From the NCBI GenBank assembly GCA_900759105.1, contig CAAETY010000022.1:1-11359 (forward strand): a stretch of DNA of 11,359 bases, written 5' to 3'. The notes under the pieces are model-generated. The model searched no databases. It was given only the letters and a program-made list of their open reading frames with translations, and was not told the origin of the DNA. This document shows, piece by piece, positions 5,168-11,359 of this stretch. A program made the translations under genes and the position numbers. Source of the stretch: Peptococcaceae bacterium. Its GTDB lineage: Bacteria; Bacillota; Peptococcia; Peptococcales; Peptococcaceae. Each line of letters starts with the position of its first letter. The first letter of the stretch is position 1.

Positions 5168-5878
5168 TTGGGCATTCTAGACGGCATTGTGGATTGGCTG
5201 GCAACGCAGGTAATGAATCTGCTGGATTTGGCATCCACCTCGGTACTCGGCGCACTGGGCTGCAATATGGATACGTTCAAGCGGTACTTCCCTGCTGCTT
5301 CGGCTATGTACGAGATTTTTATCTGGACGGCCATCGGGCTGGTACTGCTGAACCTGGTGTGGCAGCTTTACCGCTGCTATGGTGCAGGGTTTGACATTGA
5401 CACTGAGAATCCCATCAATCTGGTGGTGCGTTCTGTGATTTTTCTGCTGCTGATTTGGTATTGCGATGACATCGTCAACCTCGCCTTGCGGATTGGCGGC
5501 ACACCCTACAACTGGATTCTGGACAGCACCCTGCCCGGTGTGCAGTTCGGAGACTTCAATTCTGTGCTGCTCGTCATCGTTGGCGTGATTGCCAACGGTT
5601 CTGTGGCCTTGATTGCGCTGATCCTTGTTGTGATTCTTGCGTGGAACTACTTAAAGCTGCTTTTGGAAGCTGCCGAGCGATATGTTGTGTTGGGAATTCT
5701 GGTCTTTACTGCGCCGCTTGCCTTTGCCATGGGTGCGGCGCGCGGCACAAACAACATTTTCAAAAGCTGGTGCCGAATGTTCAGTGGGCAGCTTCTGCTG
5801 CTGATTATGAACGCATGGTGCTTGAAACTGTTCGTCAATATGGTCGGTGAATTTCTCGCTAATCCGCTGTCCTTATAG
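5168..5878 (+). CDS. VirB6/TrbL-like polytopic conjugation channel protein
   Basis: Product of 236 residues, starting with TTG at 5168, nine bases after GAGGAGG (5152-5158); no ATG or GTG in frame fits. About five or six membrane segments are visible: 47-68, 85-108, 130-160 (possibly two), 172-192 and 205-225. A conserved-looking stretch runs from AERYVVLGILVFTAPLAFAM through GTNNIFKSWCRMF to LLIMNAWCLKLF and the end ANPLS, and resembles TrbL/VirB6-like proteins of clostridial conjugative transposons. VirB6 proteins form the inner-membrane part of the type IV secretion channel through which DNA passes. The gene lies 33 bases after the pilin gene and 12 bases before the next, so it is in the same operon. 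The family assignment is firm for 'conjugation membrane protein' and somewhat less so for VirB6 in particular. Confidence 0.8.
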   Translation: MGILDGIVDWLATQVMNLLDLASTSVLGALGCNMDTFKRYFPAASAMYEIFIWTAIGLVLLNLVWQLYRCYGAGFDIDTENPINLVVRSVIFLLLIWYCDDIVNLALRIGGTPYNWILDSTLPGVQFGDFNSVLLVIVGVIANGSVALIALILVVILAWNYLKLLLEAAERYVVLGILVFTAPLAFAMGAARGTNNIFKSWCRMFSGQLLLLIMNAWCLKLFVNMVGEFLANPLSL

Positions 5879-5890
5879 GAGATTTTTTAC

Positions 5891-7045
5891 GTGAAAAAAA
5901 CTCTTTTTTCTTTATTCACCGCTGTTAGCCTTGCTCTCCTGTACTGCCCGGCTGCTTTTGCTTTGACCGAGGATGAAGCTGCTTCGGCCGTGGACGCACA
6001 GGGCAAGGATGCCGTATCCGGCAATCTGTTCCTGTGGCTGCTGTGCGCTATCGCTTTTTTGAAAGTTAGCACCAAACTGGACGGCATCCTGCACTCATTG
6101 GGCATCGGCGTTTCGCGTTCGCCTGGCTCAATGCTGTCCGAGGCATTGCTGGCTTTCCGTGGTTTTGAAATCGGCAAAGCCTTTATGGGGCTGGGCGCTG
6201 CAAAAGCCGCCGCTTCAACTGCTACCGCAAAAGCCACACCCAGCAACACCTTTGCAGGCGGGCTTTCCGGCATGGTAAGCCGTCATGTGCAGCAAAGTAC
6301 AGCAAGCTCCATCAGTGGACAATCCGGCGGCGTCGGTACATCCTTGGGCGGTGCCATGTATCACAACAGCCTTGGCAAAGATGGCGGCTTCGCCAGCAAG
6401 GTCATCGGCTCTATCGCCACCGGACAAACCAGCGGCAGTATTACAGGCGACAGCGCCGTGGAAGCGCTCAATGGCTATTTTGTAGGTACCAGTGATGCAG
6501 ATGCCATGCCCGTTCTTGCCACTGGTGAAAGCATCCCCACTGCCATGGCAGCAGCTGAAAACGATGCCGTAACAGACTCTCCTATCCCCGCCACGCCGCT
6601 GGCGCTAGAGGGCGATAGCACGGTTGATGTTTCGCCTACCCGCGACAGCGAAATTACCATGCACGCCGGTGGCAGTCCTGCTGTTACGGAGCAGACCACC
6701 ATTCCCACTTCGTCCTCTATTCAGCAGGCCGCCATGAACCGCGTGTTGTTGGGGCAGATGGGCAACAGTGTCACGGACGTAGAAATCGGCGGCGGAAAAA
6801 TTCAGGGGCGCGAGATCATCCCCGGACGCGGTCAGATTCAGTTTGCCATGTACAATGCCCGTCAGTATGAGAAGCCGGAGGGTCACTTCACAGAGCAGAC
6901 TTCCCGCGACGGCGAAAAGTGGTACAAGGTCTATGCCACGACTCGCGTAGAAAAAACGCCCACTGTTCAGGACGAACGCGGGCGTATGCAGTATGATGAG
7001 CGTAAAGTGGCCGCCATGCCCAAAGCCCCGGCGCGGAGACACTAA
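5891..7045 (+). CDS. Exported/membrane conjugation protein of unknown role
   Basis: Product of 384 residues with a GTG start at 5891; its AGGAG site (5877-5881) overlaps the preceding stop codon. Residues 1-24 are a clear signal peptide (MKKTLFSLFTAVSLALLYC, cleavage near AAFA-LT). A second hydrophobic segment lies at about 45-58 (FLWLLCAIAFLKV). From about 100 to 280 the chain is low complexity, rich in Ala, Ser, Thr and Gly and probably disordered. The last 90 residues look folded: IGGGKIQGREIIPGRGQIQF, then a segment with GEKWYKVYATTRVEK, ending in a basic RKVAAMPKAPARRH tail. I do not recognise a named family. Its position between VirB6-like and M23 peptidase genes, with near-zero spacing to both, makes it part of the secretion apparatus. 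The hydrophobic segment followed by a long flexible part could place the folded end on either side of the membrane. Confidence 0.7.
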   Translation: MKKTLFSLFTAVSLALLYCPAAFALTEDEAASAVDAQGKDAVSGNLFLWLLCAIAFLKVSTKLDGILHSLGIGVSRSPGSMLSEALLAFRGFEIGKAFMGLGAAKAAASTATAKATPSNTFAGGLSGMVSRHVQQSTASSISGQSGGVGTSLGGAMYHNSLGKDGGFASKVIGSIATGQTSGSITGDSAVEALNGYFVGTSDADAMPVLATGESIPTAMAAAENDAVTDSPIPATPLALEGDSTVDVSPTRDSEITMHAGGSPAVTEQTTIPTSSSIQQAAMNRVLLGQMGNSVTDVEIGGGKIQGREIIPGRGQIQFAMYNARQYEKPEGHFTEQTSRDGEKWYKVYATTRVEKTPTVQDERGRMQYDERKVAAMPKAPARRH

Positions 7046-8266
7046 ATGATTGAAAATGATACTCAAAATTCACGGCAGGCAGCCTCAGCAGCACTTCGTA
7101 ACGCGCCCAAACTTGCCAAAATCGCGCAAGCGGGAGTGCAGGGCGGCCCCGCTGGGGCTGCTGCCGAAGCTGTGGTGCAGTATCGCAGGGAAGTACTGGT
7201 CGTTGTCATTGCTGTCTTGCTGCTGCCGGTTCTGGTTCTGCTCATGCTTCCCGGTGCGATTTTCGGCACGCTAACGCAGCCCAGCGCGGCGGTCAATGAT
7301 GATTTGGAAATTGCAGCCAATGTAATTCAGCTTCGCAATGCAGTATCGGATATTTTGCAGGCAGCCTACGAGGATACCCTTGCCGAAATAGACTCCGAGC
7401 GTGCAAGCCTCACCTACAGCGATATTGATGATTCCGTGGGCGGACATGTTTCTTACAATGCCTTTCAACTCATTTCTATGTACTGTGCCTACCAAGGACA
7501 GGACGACTATACCAAAATCAGCCTGGCCAACCTTTCCGCACAGGTACAAGCGCACCGGACAGAATATTATACTTACGCCACTTCCGCGGAAATCCGCACA
7601 GAGCCGGTGCAAAAAGAGGTGCGCGGGCAGACCATAACCGTACAAGAAAATCACACCTACACGGTTTTCGCGCTTTCCTATGTGGGCGATGACTACTTTG
7701 CCGACACGGTCTGGCAGCTTGATGACAAGCAGAAAAGCTATGCCGATGCCTATGCGCATAACCTGACCGTCTATCTCCACGAAATCGAAGAACATGAAGG
7801 TATTACGATTTTGGGGCAAATCAACGATGCACTTATTGATGATACCTCCCCTGCCCCCGGCGGCGGGTTTGGCAATCCGTTCAATGACCCCAACTGGGAA
7901 CAGCACATTACTTCTTTCTTCGGCAAACGCGAGGATGTCGGCATTCCCGGCAAGGATACCACCAACCACAACGGTTTAGACATTGCCTATCCCTACGGCA
8001 CACCGATTCTGGCAGTGGAGGCCGGCACGGTCATTAAAGCAGGGTACCATGTCAGTTATGGCAATTATCTGGTCATCAACCACGGCGGCGGATATTGCAC
8101 CCTTTACGCCCATTGCAGCCAGCTTTTGGCGCAGGTTGGCGATACGGTAAACAAGTACGACACCATTGCCAAGGTTGGCGCTACCGGCGATGTAACCGGG
8201 AATCATCTGCACATTTGTGTTATTGTCAATGGGAATTATATGAATCCCCGCAATTACCTTAATTAA
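7046..8266 (+). CDS. Membrane-anchored M23 (LytM-type) peptidoglycan endopeptidase of the transfer apparatus
   Basis: Product of 406 residues. Its ATG immediately follows the previous stop (TAAATG, 7043-7048), with GGAG at 7035-7038. Residues 1-48 are cytosolic and one membrane helix spans about 50-72 (LVVVIAVLLLPVLVLL). Residues 85-265 are an extracellular region of unknown fold, helical at first (AANVIQLRNAVSDILQAA). Residues 283-405 are an M23 zinc endopeptidase domain: H308 and D312 in HNGLD, H356 in YAHCS, and H387/H389 in NHLHI, all the expected zinc and catalytic residues. A Pro/Gly linker (SPAPGGGFGNPFNDP) joins the two. Such enzymes cut peptide cross-links to open the wall for the conjugation machine; relatives carry NlpC/P60 or lysozyme domains in the same role. 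It is the last gene of the operon from 4742. No obvious terminator lies in the 15 bases before the convergent abiH gene. Confidence 0.88.
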   Translation: MIENDTQNSRQAASAALRNAPKLAKIAQAGVQGGPAGAAAEAVVQYRREVLVVVIAVLLLPVLVLLMLPGAIFGTLTQPSAAVNDDLEIAANVIQLRNAVSDILQAAYEDTLAEIDSERASLTYSDIDDSVGGHVSYNAFQLISMYCAYQGQDDYTKISLANLSAQVQAHRTEYYTYATSAEIRTEPVQKEVRGQTITVQENHTYTVFALSYVGDDYFADTVWQLDDKQKSYADAYAHNLTVYLHEIEEHEGITILGQINDALIDDTSPAPGGGFGNPFNDPNWEQHITSFFGKREDVGIPGKDTTNHNGLDIAYPYGTPILAVEAGTVIKAGYHVSYGNYLVINHGGGYCTLYAHCSQLLAQVGDTVNKYDTIAKVGATGDVTGNHLHICVIVNGNYMNPRNYLN

Positions 8267-8281
8267 CTAATTCAAAGCTTT

Positions 8282-9286
8282 CTATTTTATAGGTTCCAGA
8301 ACTTTCAATTTTACATTTTCCATCGTGAAAATACCCGAATTTTCAATAATGATAATCCTGTTTTTCACATTTTCATTCTCTATTCCAGCTTTTTTCAAGA
8401 ATAGCTCCTGCCATTTTCTTTTCCGAAGAATTTCTTGCATCGCAATCGTCCGGCTTGGAGTCTTTTCAAGCACAAACAGCACCAGTCTATGATTTTGATC
8501 TCTTTGAAGCCACTGACCAATATACTCCCACCATATCTTATCAGTCTCACCTAAAGAAAGGCCAAATACGCAAACGTATCGACTTTCGTCTATAAAATGT
8601 TTTACTTTATCGGTCCGGCTCTCACCCAATAGTTCATTAACTTTTGGCTTCACAATGGTTTCATGCAATGTCAAATCATCTTTTAGTTGTTCATTGCAAA
8701 TCTGTGATTCATCGTTTAAGCCTAATACCAACGCATCAGATAATGTGCCATGAACATGCAGCACTGGCTCCAGGTCATCAAGAATGGTACGCCCATTAAC
8801 AGTTCTCTTATCAAATGTTCCTGATTTCTTGATTTTCTCGACTATTTGATCCAAAACGTCAGTGTAATTAAACGTAACAAAGGTATATTGAAAGGAATTT
8901 GTGGTAGATCTTCGCAAATTTGCAATATCAGCCTTATCCACTGGGCGCATTCCATCAAAAAAGCATACAACCTTGTCATGGAACTCCCCACCAATTTCGT
9001 TACCAATAACAATTCTCTCATTTTCGCTTTGAAGATAGTCCCGCAATTCTTCTTCAAGCTCGGCTAAATCGTTTAAAAAAGTTTCCCTATTTTCTCCTGA
9101 TACTTTTTCGATATACTTACCGATGCTTAATTCCAAATCCGCCCAATTTTCCGGATTGTCTGCTATTTCACATGCTATTGTGTTTTGAGGATGCTTTTCG
9201 ATAAAGTACTTATAAAAATCACTGTATTGGGTATGTAAGCCGCAATTTAAATCAAACCCATTTCCAACCAAAAAGGTTATTCTCAT
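8282..9286 (-). CDS. abiH: AbiH-family abortive-infection protein
   Basis: Product of 334 residues on the minus strand; the ATG (9284-9286) is preceded by GGAG with eight bases between. Family motifs appear in order. LVGNGFDLNCGLHTQYSDF (residues 6-24) is the AbiH N-terminal nucleotide-binding-like loop. W48 with DLE (50-52) corresponds to the 'W.DlE' motif. TFVTFNYTD lies at about 135-143 and HVHG at 177-180, and FGLSLGETD at 241-249 matches the '.GhSLgetD' motif. AbiH proteins block phage growth when expressed in lactococci; the mechanism is not well established, and the fold is thought to resemble SIR2/Rossmann-type NAD-binding proteins. It is strikingly AT-rich next to the conjugation gene it converges with, a sign of separate acquisition. 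It lies 80 bases downstream of the toxin gene in the same direction, without a convincing promoter of its own. Confidence 0.85.
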   Translation of the reverse strand: MRITFLVGNGFDLNCGLHTQYSDFYKYFIEKHPQNTIACEIADNPENWADLELSIGKYIEKVSGENRETFLNDLAELEEELRDYLQSENERIVIGNEIGGEFHDKVVCFFDGMRPVDKADIANLRRSTTNSFQYTFVTFNYTDVLDQIVEKIKKSGTFDKRTVNGRTILDDLEPVLHVHGTLSDALVLGLNDESQICNEQLKDDLTLHETIVKPKVNELLGESRTDKVKHFIDESRYVCVFGLSLGETDKIWWEYIGQWLQRDQNHRLVLFVLEKTPSRTIAMQEILRKRKWQELFLKKAGIENENVKNRIIIIENSGIFTMENVKLKVLEPIK

Positions 9287-9321
9287 TTTTAGTCTCCAAC
9301 CATTTCATATTTTCAATACTT

Positions 9322-9362
9322 AGAGGAAGATCCTTGCCATTATGGCATCAGGATCTTCCTCT
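9322..9362. terminator. Long hairpin between the toxin gene and abiH
   Basis: AGAGGAAGATCCT (9322-9334) pairs perfectly with 9350-9362, and TGCCA/TGGCA extends the stem inward with a two-base bulge. On the plus strand it is followed by TTTC; on the minus strand, the direction of the flanking genes, it is followed by TAAGTATT rather than a U-tract. It may be a partial terminator, an mRNA processing or stability element, or a terminator for plus-strand transcripts. Confidence 0.6.
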
Positions 9363-9366
9363 TTCA

Positions 9367-9678
9367 CTATCCAAATAAAACCGTCAAATAATCCGTCCTG
9401 CCATCCAGTACCCGAAGAATCTCTATCGCGCTGTTTTCCTCGTCCACACGGTAGAAAATCAGCTGCTTTGAAACCACAAAATAGCGTACATCCGTTGTGA
9501 TTTCAAACTTTTCTGCCAGTGCTGCGCCCATATAAGGATTATCCGCCAACAGGGATATTGCTTTCAGCAGCGCCGTCATCAGCTTTTTGGCTGCTTTCGG
9601 GTTCTTCAGCCGACCGGCAATGTAGTCGCGGGTCGCCTCCATGTCCTTGACGGCGGCACTCTTATAGCTTACCCTCAT
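9367..9678 (-). CDS. RelE/ParE-family toxin
   Basis: Product of 103 residues, the usual size for this superfamily. It opens MRVSYKSAAVKDMEATRDYI with the N-terminal strand and long helix of ParE/RelE toxins. The second helix region carries AKKLMTALLKAISLLADNP, and the C-terminal sheet is marked by VRYFVVSKQLIFYRVDE and IEILRVLDGRTDY. R65, Y76, R77 and R89 fall where these toxins carry functional or conserved residues. RelE members cut mRNA in the ribosome and ParE members poison gyrase; the sequence alone does not settle which applies, although ParE-like wording of the last motif is closer. The start ATG overlaps the antitoxin stop in ATGA (9675-9678), giving coupled translation with antitoxin first. 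The pair should stabilise the element in its host and may add defence. Confidence 0.88.
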   Translation of the reverse strand: MRVSYKSAAVKDMEATRDYIAGRLKNPKAAKKLMTALLKAISLLADNPYMGAALAEKFEITTDVRYFVVSKQLIFYRVDEENSAIEILRVLDGRTDYLTVLFG

Positions 9679-9977
9679 TTCTCTACTCCGAACATTTTAT
9701 ATACTTCATCCTCGGAGTAAGAAACCGGGTCGTCCTGCGCTTCCTGCAACTGCTTTGTCAAGCGGGAGAGCGCCTTTGCCTTGATGATTTCCGCATTGTC
9801 CTCGGTTACAGCAAAGGGAAAGCCGCCCGCGTTCAGCGACTGCTGGAAAAACACGTTGATGGCATCGGTCAAGGTAAGGCCGTTCTTTGCATACACAGAT
9901 TCCAGTTCCTGCTTGATTTCCGGGTTGATGCGAACACGGAACACATCCGTTTTGGCCGCCGAAACAATATTTTCCAT
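9675..9977 (-). CDS. RelB/DinJ-family antitoxin
   Basis: Product of 100 residues; the ATG (9975-9977) is preceded by GGGAG with a normal gap. Residues 9-45 form the ribbon-helix-helix DNA-binding part: the strand TDVFRVRINPEIKQELESVY, then NGLTLTDAINVFFQQSL, the pattern of RelB/DinJ antitoxins. The C-terminal half (about 55-100: AEIIKAKALSRLTKQLQEAQ, YSEDEVYKMFGVEK) is the flexible toxin-binding part. The dimer should bind the operator at its promoter and repress the operon, with the toxin complex adjusting repression. Its neighbours are the toxin (four-base overlap) and then abiH in the same direction. Confidence 0.9.
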   Translation of the reverse strand: MENIVSAAKTDVFRVRINPEIKQELESVYAKNGLTLTDAINVFFQQSLNAGGFPFAVTEDNAEIIKAKALSRLTKQLQEAQDDPVSYSEDEVYKMFGVEK

Positions 9978-10018
9978 AATACAAACTCCCTTCCTGCCGT
10001 GGTTTTCTTCTTATCTCC

Positions 10019-10047
10019 ATTATACGTTCATCTTGTCGGGTTGTCAA
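10019..10047 (-). promoter_or_regulatory. Consensus promoter of the toxin-antitoxin operon
   Basis: On the minus strand, TTGACA (10047-10042) and TATAAT (10024-10019) are separated by exactly 17 bases, a perfect consensus. The start point would be near 10012, about 35 bases before the antitoxin ATG. It may also serve abiH by read-through. Confidence 0.88.
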
Positions 10048-10066
10048 TCTATGTAGCTACATTGAT
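10047..10066. promoter_or_regulatory. Operator-like palindrome at the toxin-antitoxin promoter
   Basis: A perfect 12-base palindrome ATGTAGCTACAT (10051-10062) extends to 20 bases with one mismatched pair (ATC and GAT at the ends). It touches the -35 of the TA promoter, where ribbon-helix-helix antitoxins commonly bind. Confidence 0.6.
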
Positions 10067-10114
10067 GCCACAAATATGCATTTGAAAATTTATCTGCCGA
10101 AATGCAGTAAATCA

Positions 10115-10130
10115 GCACAACATCCGCACA
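10115..10130 (+). repeat. 16-base exact repeat GCACAACATCCGCACA, copy 2
   Basis: Identical to 4621-4636 and again just upstream of a conjugation promoter. The gap from repeat to T-tract is 8 bases here and 19 in copy 1, so the two modules differ by an 11-base deletion or insertion. Confidence 0.75.
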
Positions 10131-10138
10131 GCAAAAGT

Positions 10139-10169
10139 CTTTTTTGCTGCAATATGACTCTGCTATAAT
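10139..10169 (+). promoter_or_regulatory. Conjugation operon promoter 2 (T-tract, extended -10)
   Basis: CTTTTTT, then GCTGCA, then TGC-TATAAT with the -10 at 10164-10169. The tract-to--10 distance (25 bases) and the element order match promoter 1 at 4656-4686. The -10 is perfect here; the -35 is still poor (TTTTTG at 17-base spacing). Confidence 0.7.
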
Positions 10170-10198
10170 AGTATCGTCAAAATTGAACAGAAACACAA

Positions 10199-10230
10199 GA
10201 GCGCCTTTTTCGAGGGCGCTCTTTTTGTTT
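10199..10230 (+). terminator. Rho-independent terminator in the leader (attenuator-like)
   Basis: GAGCGCC (10199-10205) and GGCGCTC (10215-10221) pair perfectly, followed by TTTTTGTTT. This textbook terminator lies after promoter 2 and directly before the ribosome site of the VirB4-like gene, so it must be bypassed or relieved for expression. Confidence 0.8.
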
Positions 10231-10234
10231 GGAG

Positions 10235-11359
10235 GTGGTCGAAATTTCACGCGAAGAGCGGGATGTTTACCTGATCCCGCAGAATTTTGTGGACACCGGC
10301 ACGATTCTCGGCGGTACGGTCAAGCTGCGCAATGCAGTGGAGGCGGTTGTGCTTGCCGTTGGCAGTGCGGTGCCGCTGTTTTATCTGCCGCTGGCGTTCA
10401 ACATTCGCCTGATGATTGTCATTGCAGTGTCGGTGCCGCTGGGTGTTTTTGGTGTGGTCGGTATCGGCGGCGACAGCCTGACGCAGTTTGTGGCGCACTG
10501 GTTCCGCTTTATGAAGCGTCGCCGCATCGTCACACCCACACCGCAGGGCAATCTTGAAGCCAACCGCCACCGGCATTTGCGGTTCATTAGTAAGCGATAC
10601 CGTGTTGTCTACTACGACGATGCCGACACCCTGCCCCACAACGCACAGGTCTTGCAGCGCAAGGCAGACCGTCACGGAAAGCTGATAAAGCGGCAGACGC
10701 TTTACGATTTGCTGCCCATTGAGAAAATCGAGAACGGCATCCTACACACCACAGATGACCGCTACATCAAAATTCTGGAAATCGAACCCATCAACTTCCT
10801 GCTGCGCTCCCCGCGCGAACAGCGCAGCGTCATCTACTCGTTCGCCAGCCTTTTGAAAGTCAGCCCGGTGCGGCTGCAATTCAAGTCATTTTCCCGCAAG
10901 GCGGATGTCAATGCCTATCTGGACAAGCTGCGGAGGGATGCCGCCAACGAGCCTGACGCGGACGTGCGCAAGCGCCACATGAGCTATATCCGCTTTGTCA
11001 AGCGGCTCGGCTCCCGCGATGCCGTCAGCCGCCGCTTCTTCGTGATTTTCCAGTACGAAGCACCCACGAACGAGCGGAATATCTCTTATGCCGAAATCGT
11101 CTCCACGCTCGAAACTACCGCCCGCAACTTCTGCACCTATTTAGCGCAGTGCGGCAATGCTATCGTGGAACATGAGAACGAGGACGAGTTCCTCACCGAT
11201 ATTTTCTATACCTTATTAAACAGGCGGACAGCGGTACAGGCACCGTTGCAGGAGCGCATCCAAGACGTGCTTGCCAGCTATCTGGCCCAGAACGATGCCA
11301 CCGCACTGGACAAGATACCGCCTGCCGCCTTTATGATTCCACCCTCGCTGGATTTGAAG
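10235..11359 (+). CDS. PrgI-like domain fused to VirB4-like conjugation ATPase (3' partial)
   Basis: 375 codons are open to the window end. No ATG fits: the strong GGAGGTGG site (10231-10238) is followed by GTG 10235, which overlaps it, and by ATT 10244 at ideal spacing; GTG is annotated provisionally. Residues 1-100 match PrgI-type proteins: SREERDVYLIPQNFVDTGT followed by two membrane helices (about 34-54 and 57-78) and a basic stretch. From about residue 160, LPIEKIENGILHTTDDRY and IEPINFLLRSPREQRSVIY match the N-terminal domain of VirB4-like ATPases of clostridial conjugative elements. The Walker motifs would lie beyond the window. VirB4 powers assembly and substrate transfer, and PrgI/VirB3-like subunits anchor it to the membrane; here both appear in one chain, as VirB3-VirB4 fusions do elsewhere. 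It has its own promoter and leader terminator, separated from the first conjugation operon by the TA-abiH block. Confidence 0.82.
   Translation, partial: MVEISREERDVYLIPQNFVDTGTILGGTVKLRNAVEAVVLAVGSAVPLFYLPLAFNIRLMIVIAVSVPLGVFGVVGIGGDSLTQFVAHWFRFMKRRRIVTPTPQGNLEANRHRHLRFISKRYRVVYYDDADTLPHNAQVLQRKADRHGKLIKRQTLYDLLPIEKIENGILHTTDDRYIKILEIEPINFLLRSPREQRSVIYSFASLLKVSPVRLQFKSFSRKADVNAYLDKLRRDAANEPDADVRKRHMSYIRFVKRLGSRDAVSRRFFVIFQYEAPTNERNISYAEIVSTLETTARNFCTYLAQCGNAIVEHENEDEFLTDIFYTLLNRRTAVQAPLQERIQDVLASYLAQNDATALDKIPPAAFMIPPSLDLK

Noticed and set aside
6605..7066. Minus-strand ORF of 153 codons
   Set aside because: Shadow of the exported conjugation protein, with no ribosome site or recognisable domain.
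7271..7969. Minus-strand ORF of 232 codons
   Set aside because: Antisense shadow of the M23 peptidase gene, whose plus-strand reading contains all catalytic motifs.
8267..8281. Terminator between the convergent M23 and abiH genes
   Set aside because: The gap is 15 bases with no stem; any terminator must lie inside the gene ends, and I see none.
10247..10675. Minus-strand ORF of 142 codons
   Set aside because: Histidine/arginine-rich antisense reading of the PrgI-VirB4 gene; not protein-like.
1..11359. CRISPR array, tRNA or rRNA genes, transposase or integrase
   Set aside because: No regularly spaced repeats, cloverleaf, rRNA sequence or recombinase reading frame was found on either strand.

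Overview
The window looks like part of an integrative and conjugative element (ICE) from a Gram-positive Clostridia-type gut bacterium, probably Oscillospiraceae/Lachnospiraceae-like. This is inferred from strong AGGAGG-type ribosome sites, TTG and GTG starts, the style of the type IV secretion genes, and the mix of conjugation and accessory genes. No database search was possible, so the taxonomy is tentative.

Layout. (1) 1-264 is the DNA-binding end of an OmpR/PhoB-type response regulator. Its stop codon overlaps the ATG of a 34-codon ORF that may be the stump of a lost sensor kinase. (2) About 300-4060 is a visibly AT-richer cargo block. It holds a membrane-anchored coiled-coil protein with a galactose-binding-like (NPCBM-like) end, then a two-gene operon with its own strong promoter, operator-like palindrome and terminator. 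That operon encodes a 675-residue PHP-domain/ABC-type ATPase (TrlF/Ppl-like, candidate anti-phage protein) and an overlapping 105-residue protein I do not recognise. (3) 4107-4616 encodes a small sigma-region-4/ArpU-like putative regulator. (4) 4742-8266 is a tight, GC-richer conjugation operon: VirB2-like pilin, VirB6/TrbL-like channel protein, an exported protein of unknown role, and a membrane-anchored M23 cell-wall peptidase. (5) 8282-9977, on the opposite strand and AT-rich at least over abiH, holds a RelB/RelE-type toxin-antitoxin pair followed by an AbiH-family abortive-infection gene. (6) From about 10235 to the window end is a PrgI-like domain joined to the start of a VirB4-like ATPase, with no ATG start.

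How it fits together. The conjugation genes form one transfer machine: pilin, inner-membrane channel, wall hydrolase and ATPase. They are split into two transcription units, each preceded by a copy of the same promoter module (a 16-base exact repeat plus a T-tract/extended -10 core with identical internal spacing). Defence and stability genes sit in two places: the PHP-ATPase pair upstream of the transfer genes, and TA-AbiH between the peptidase and VirB4. The most promising candidate for an incompletely described system is the PHP-ATPase plus its 105-residue partner, possibly with the upstream membrane protein.
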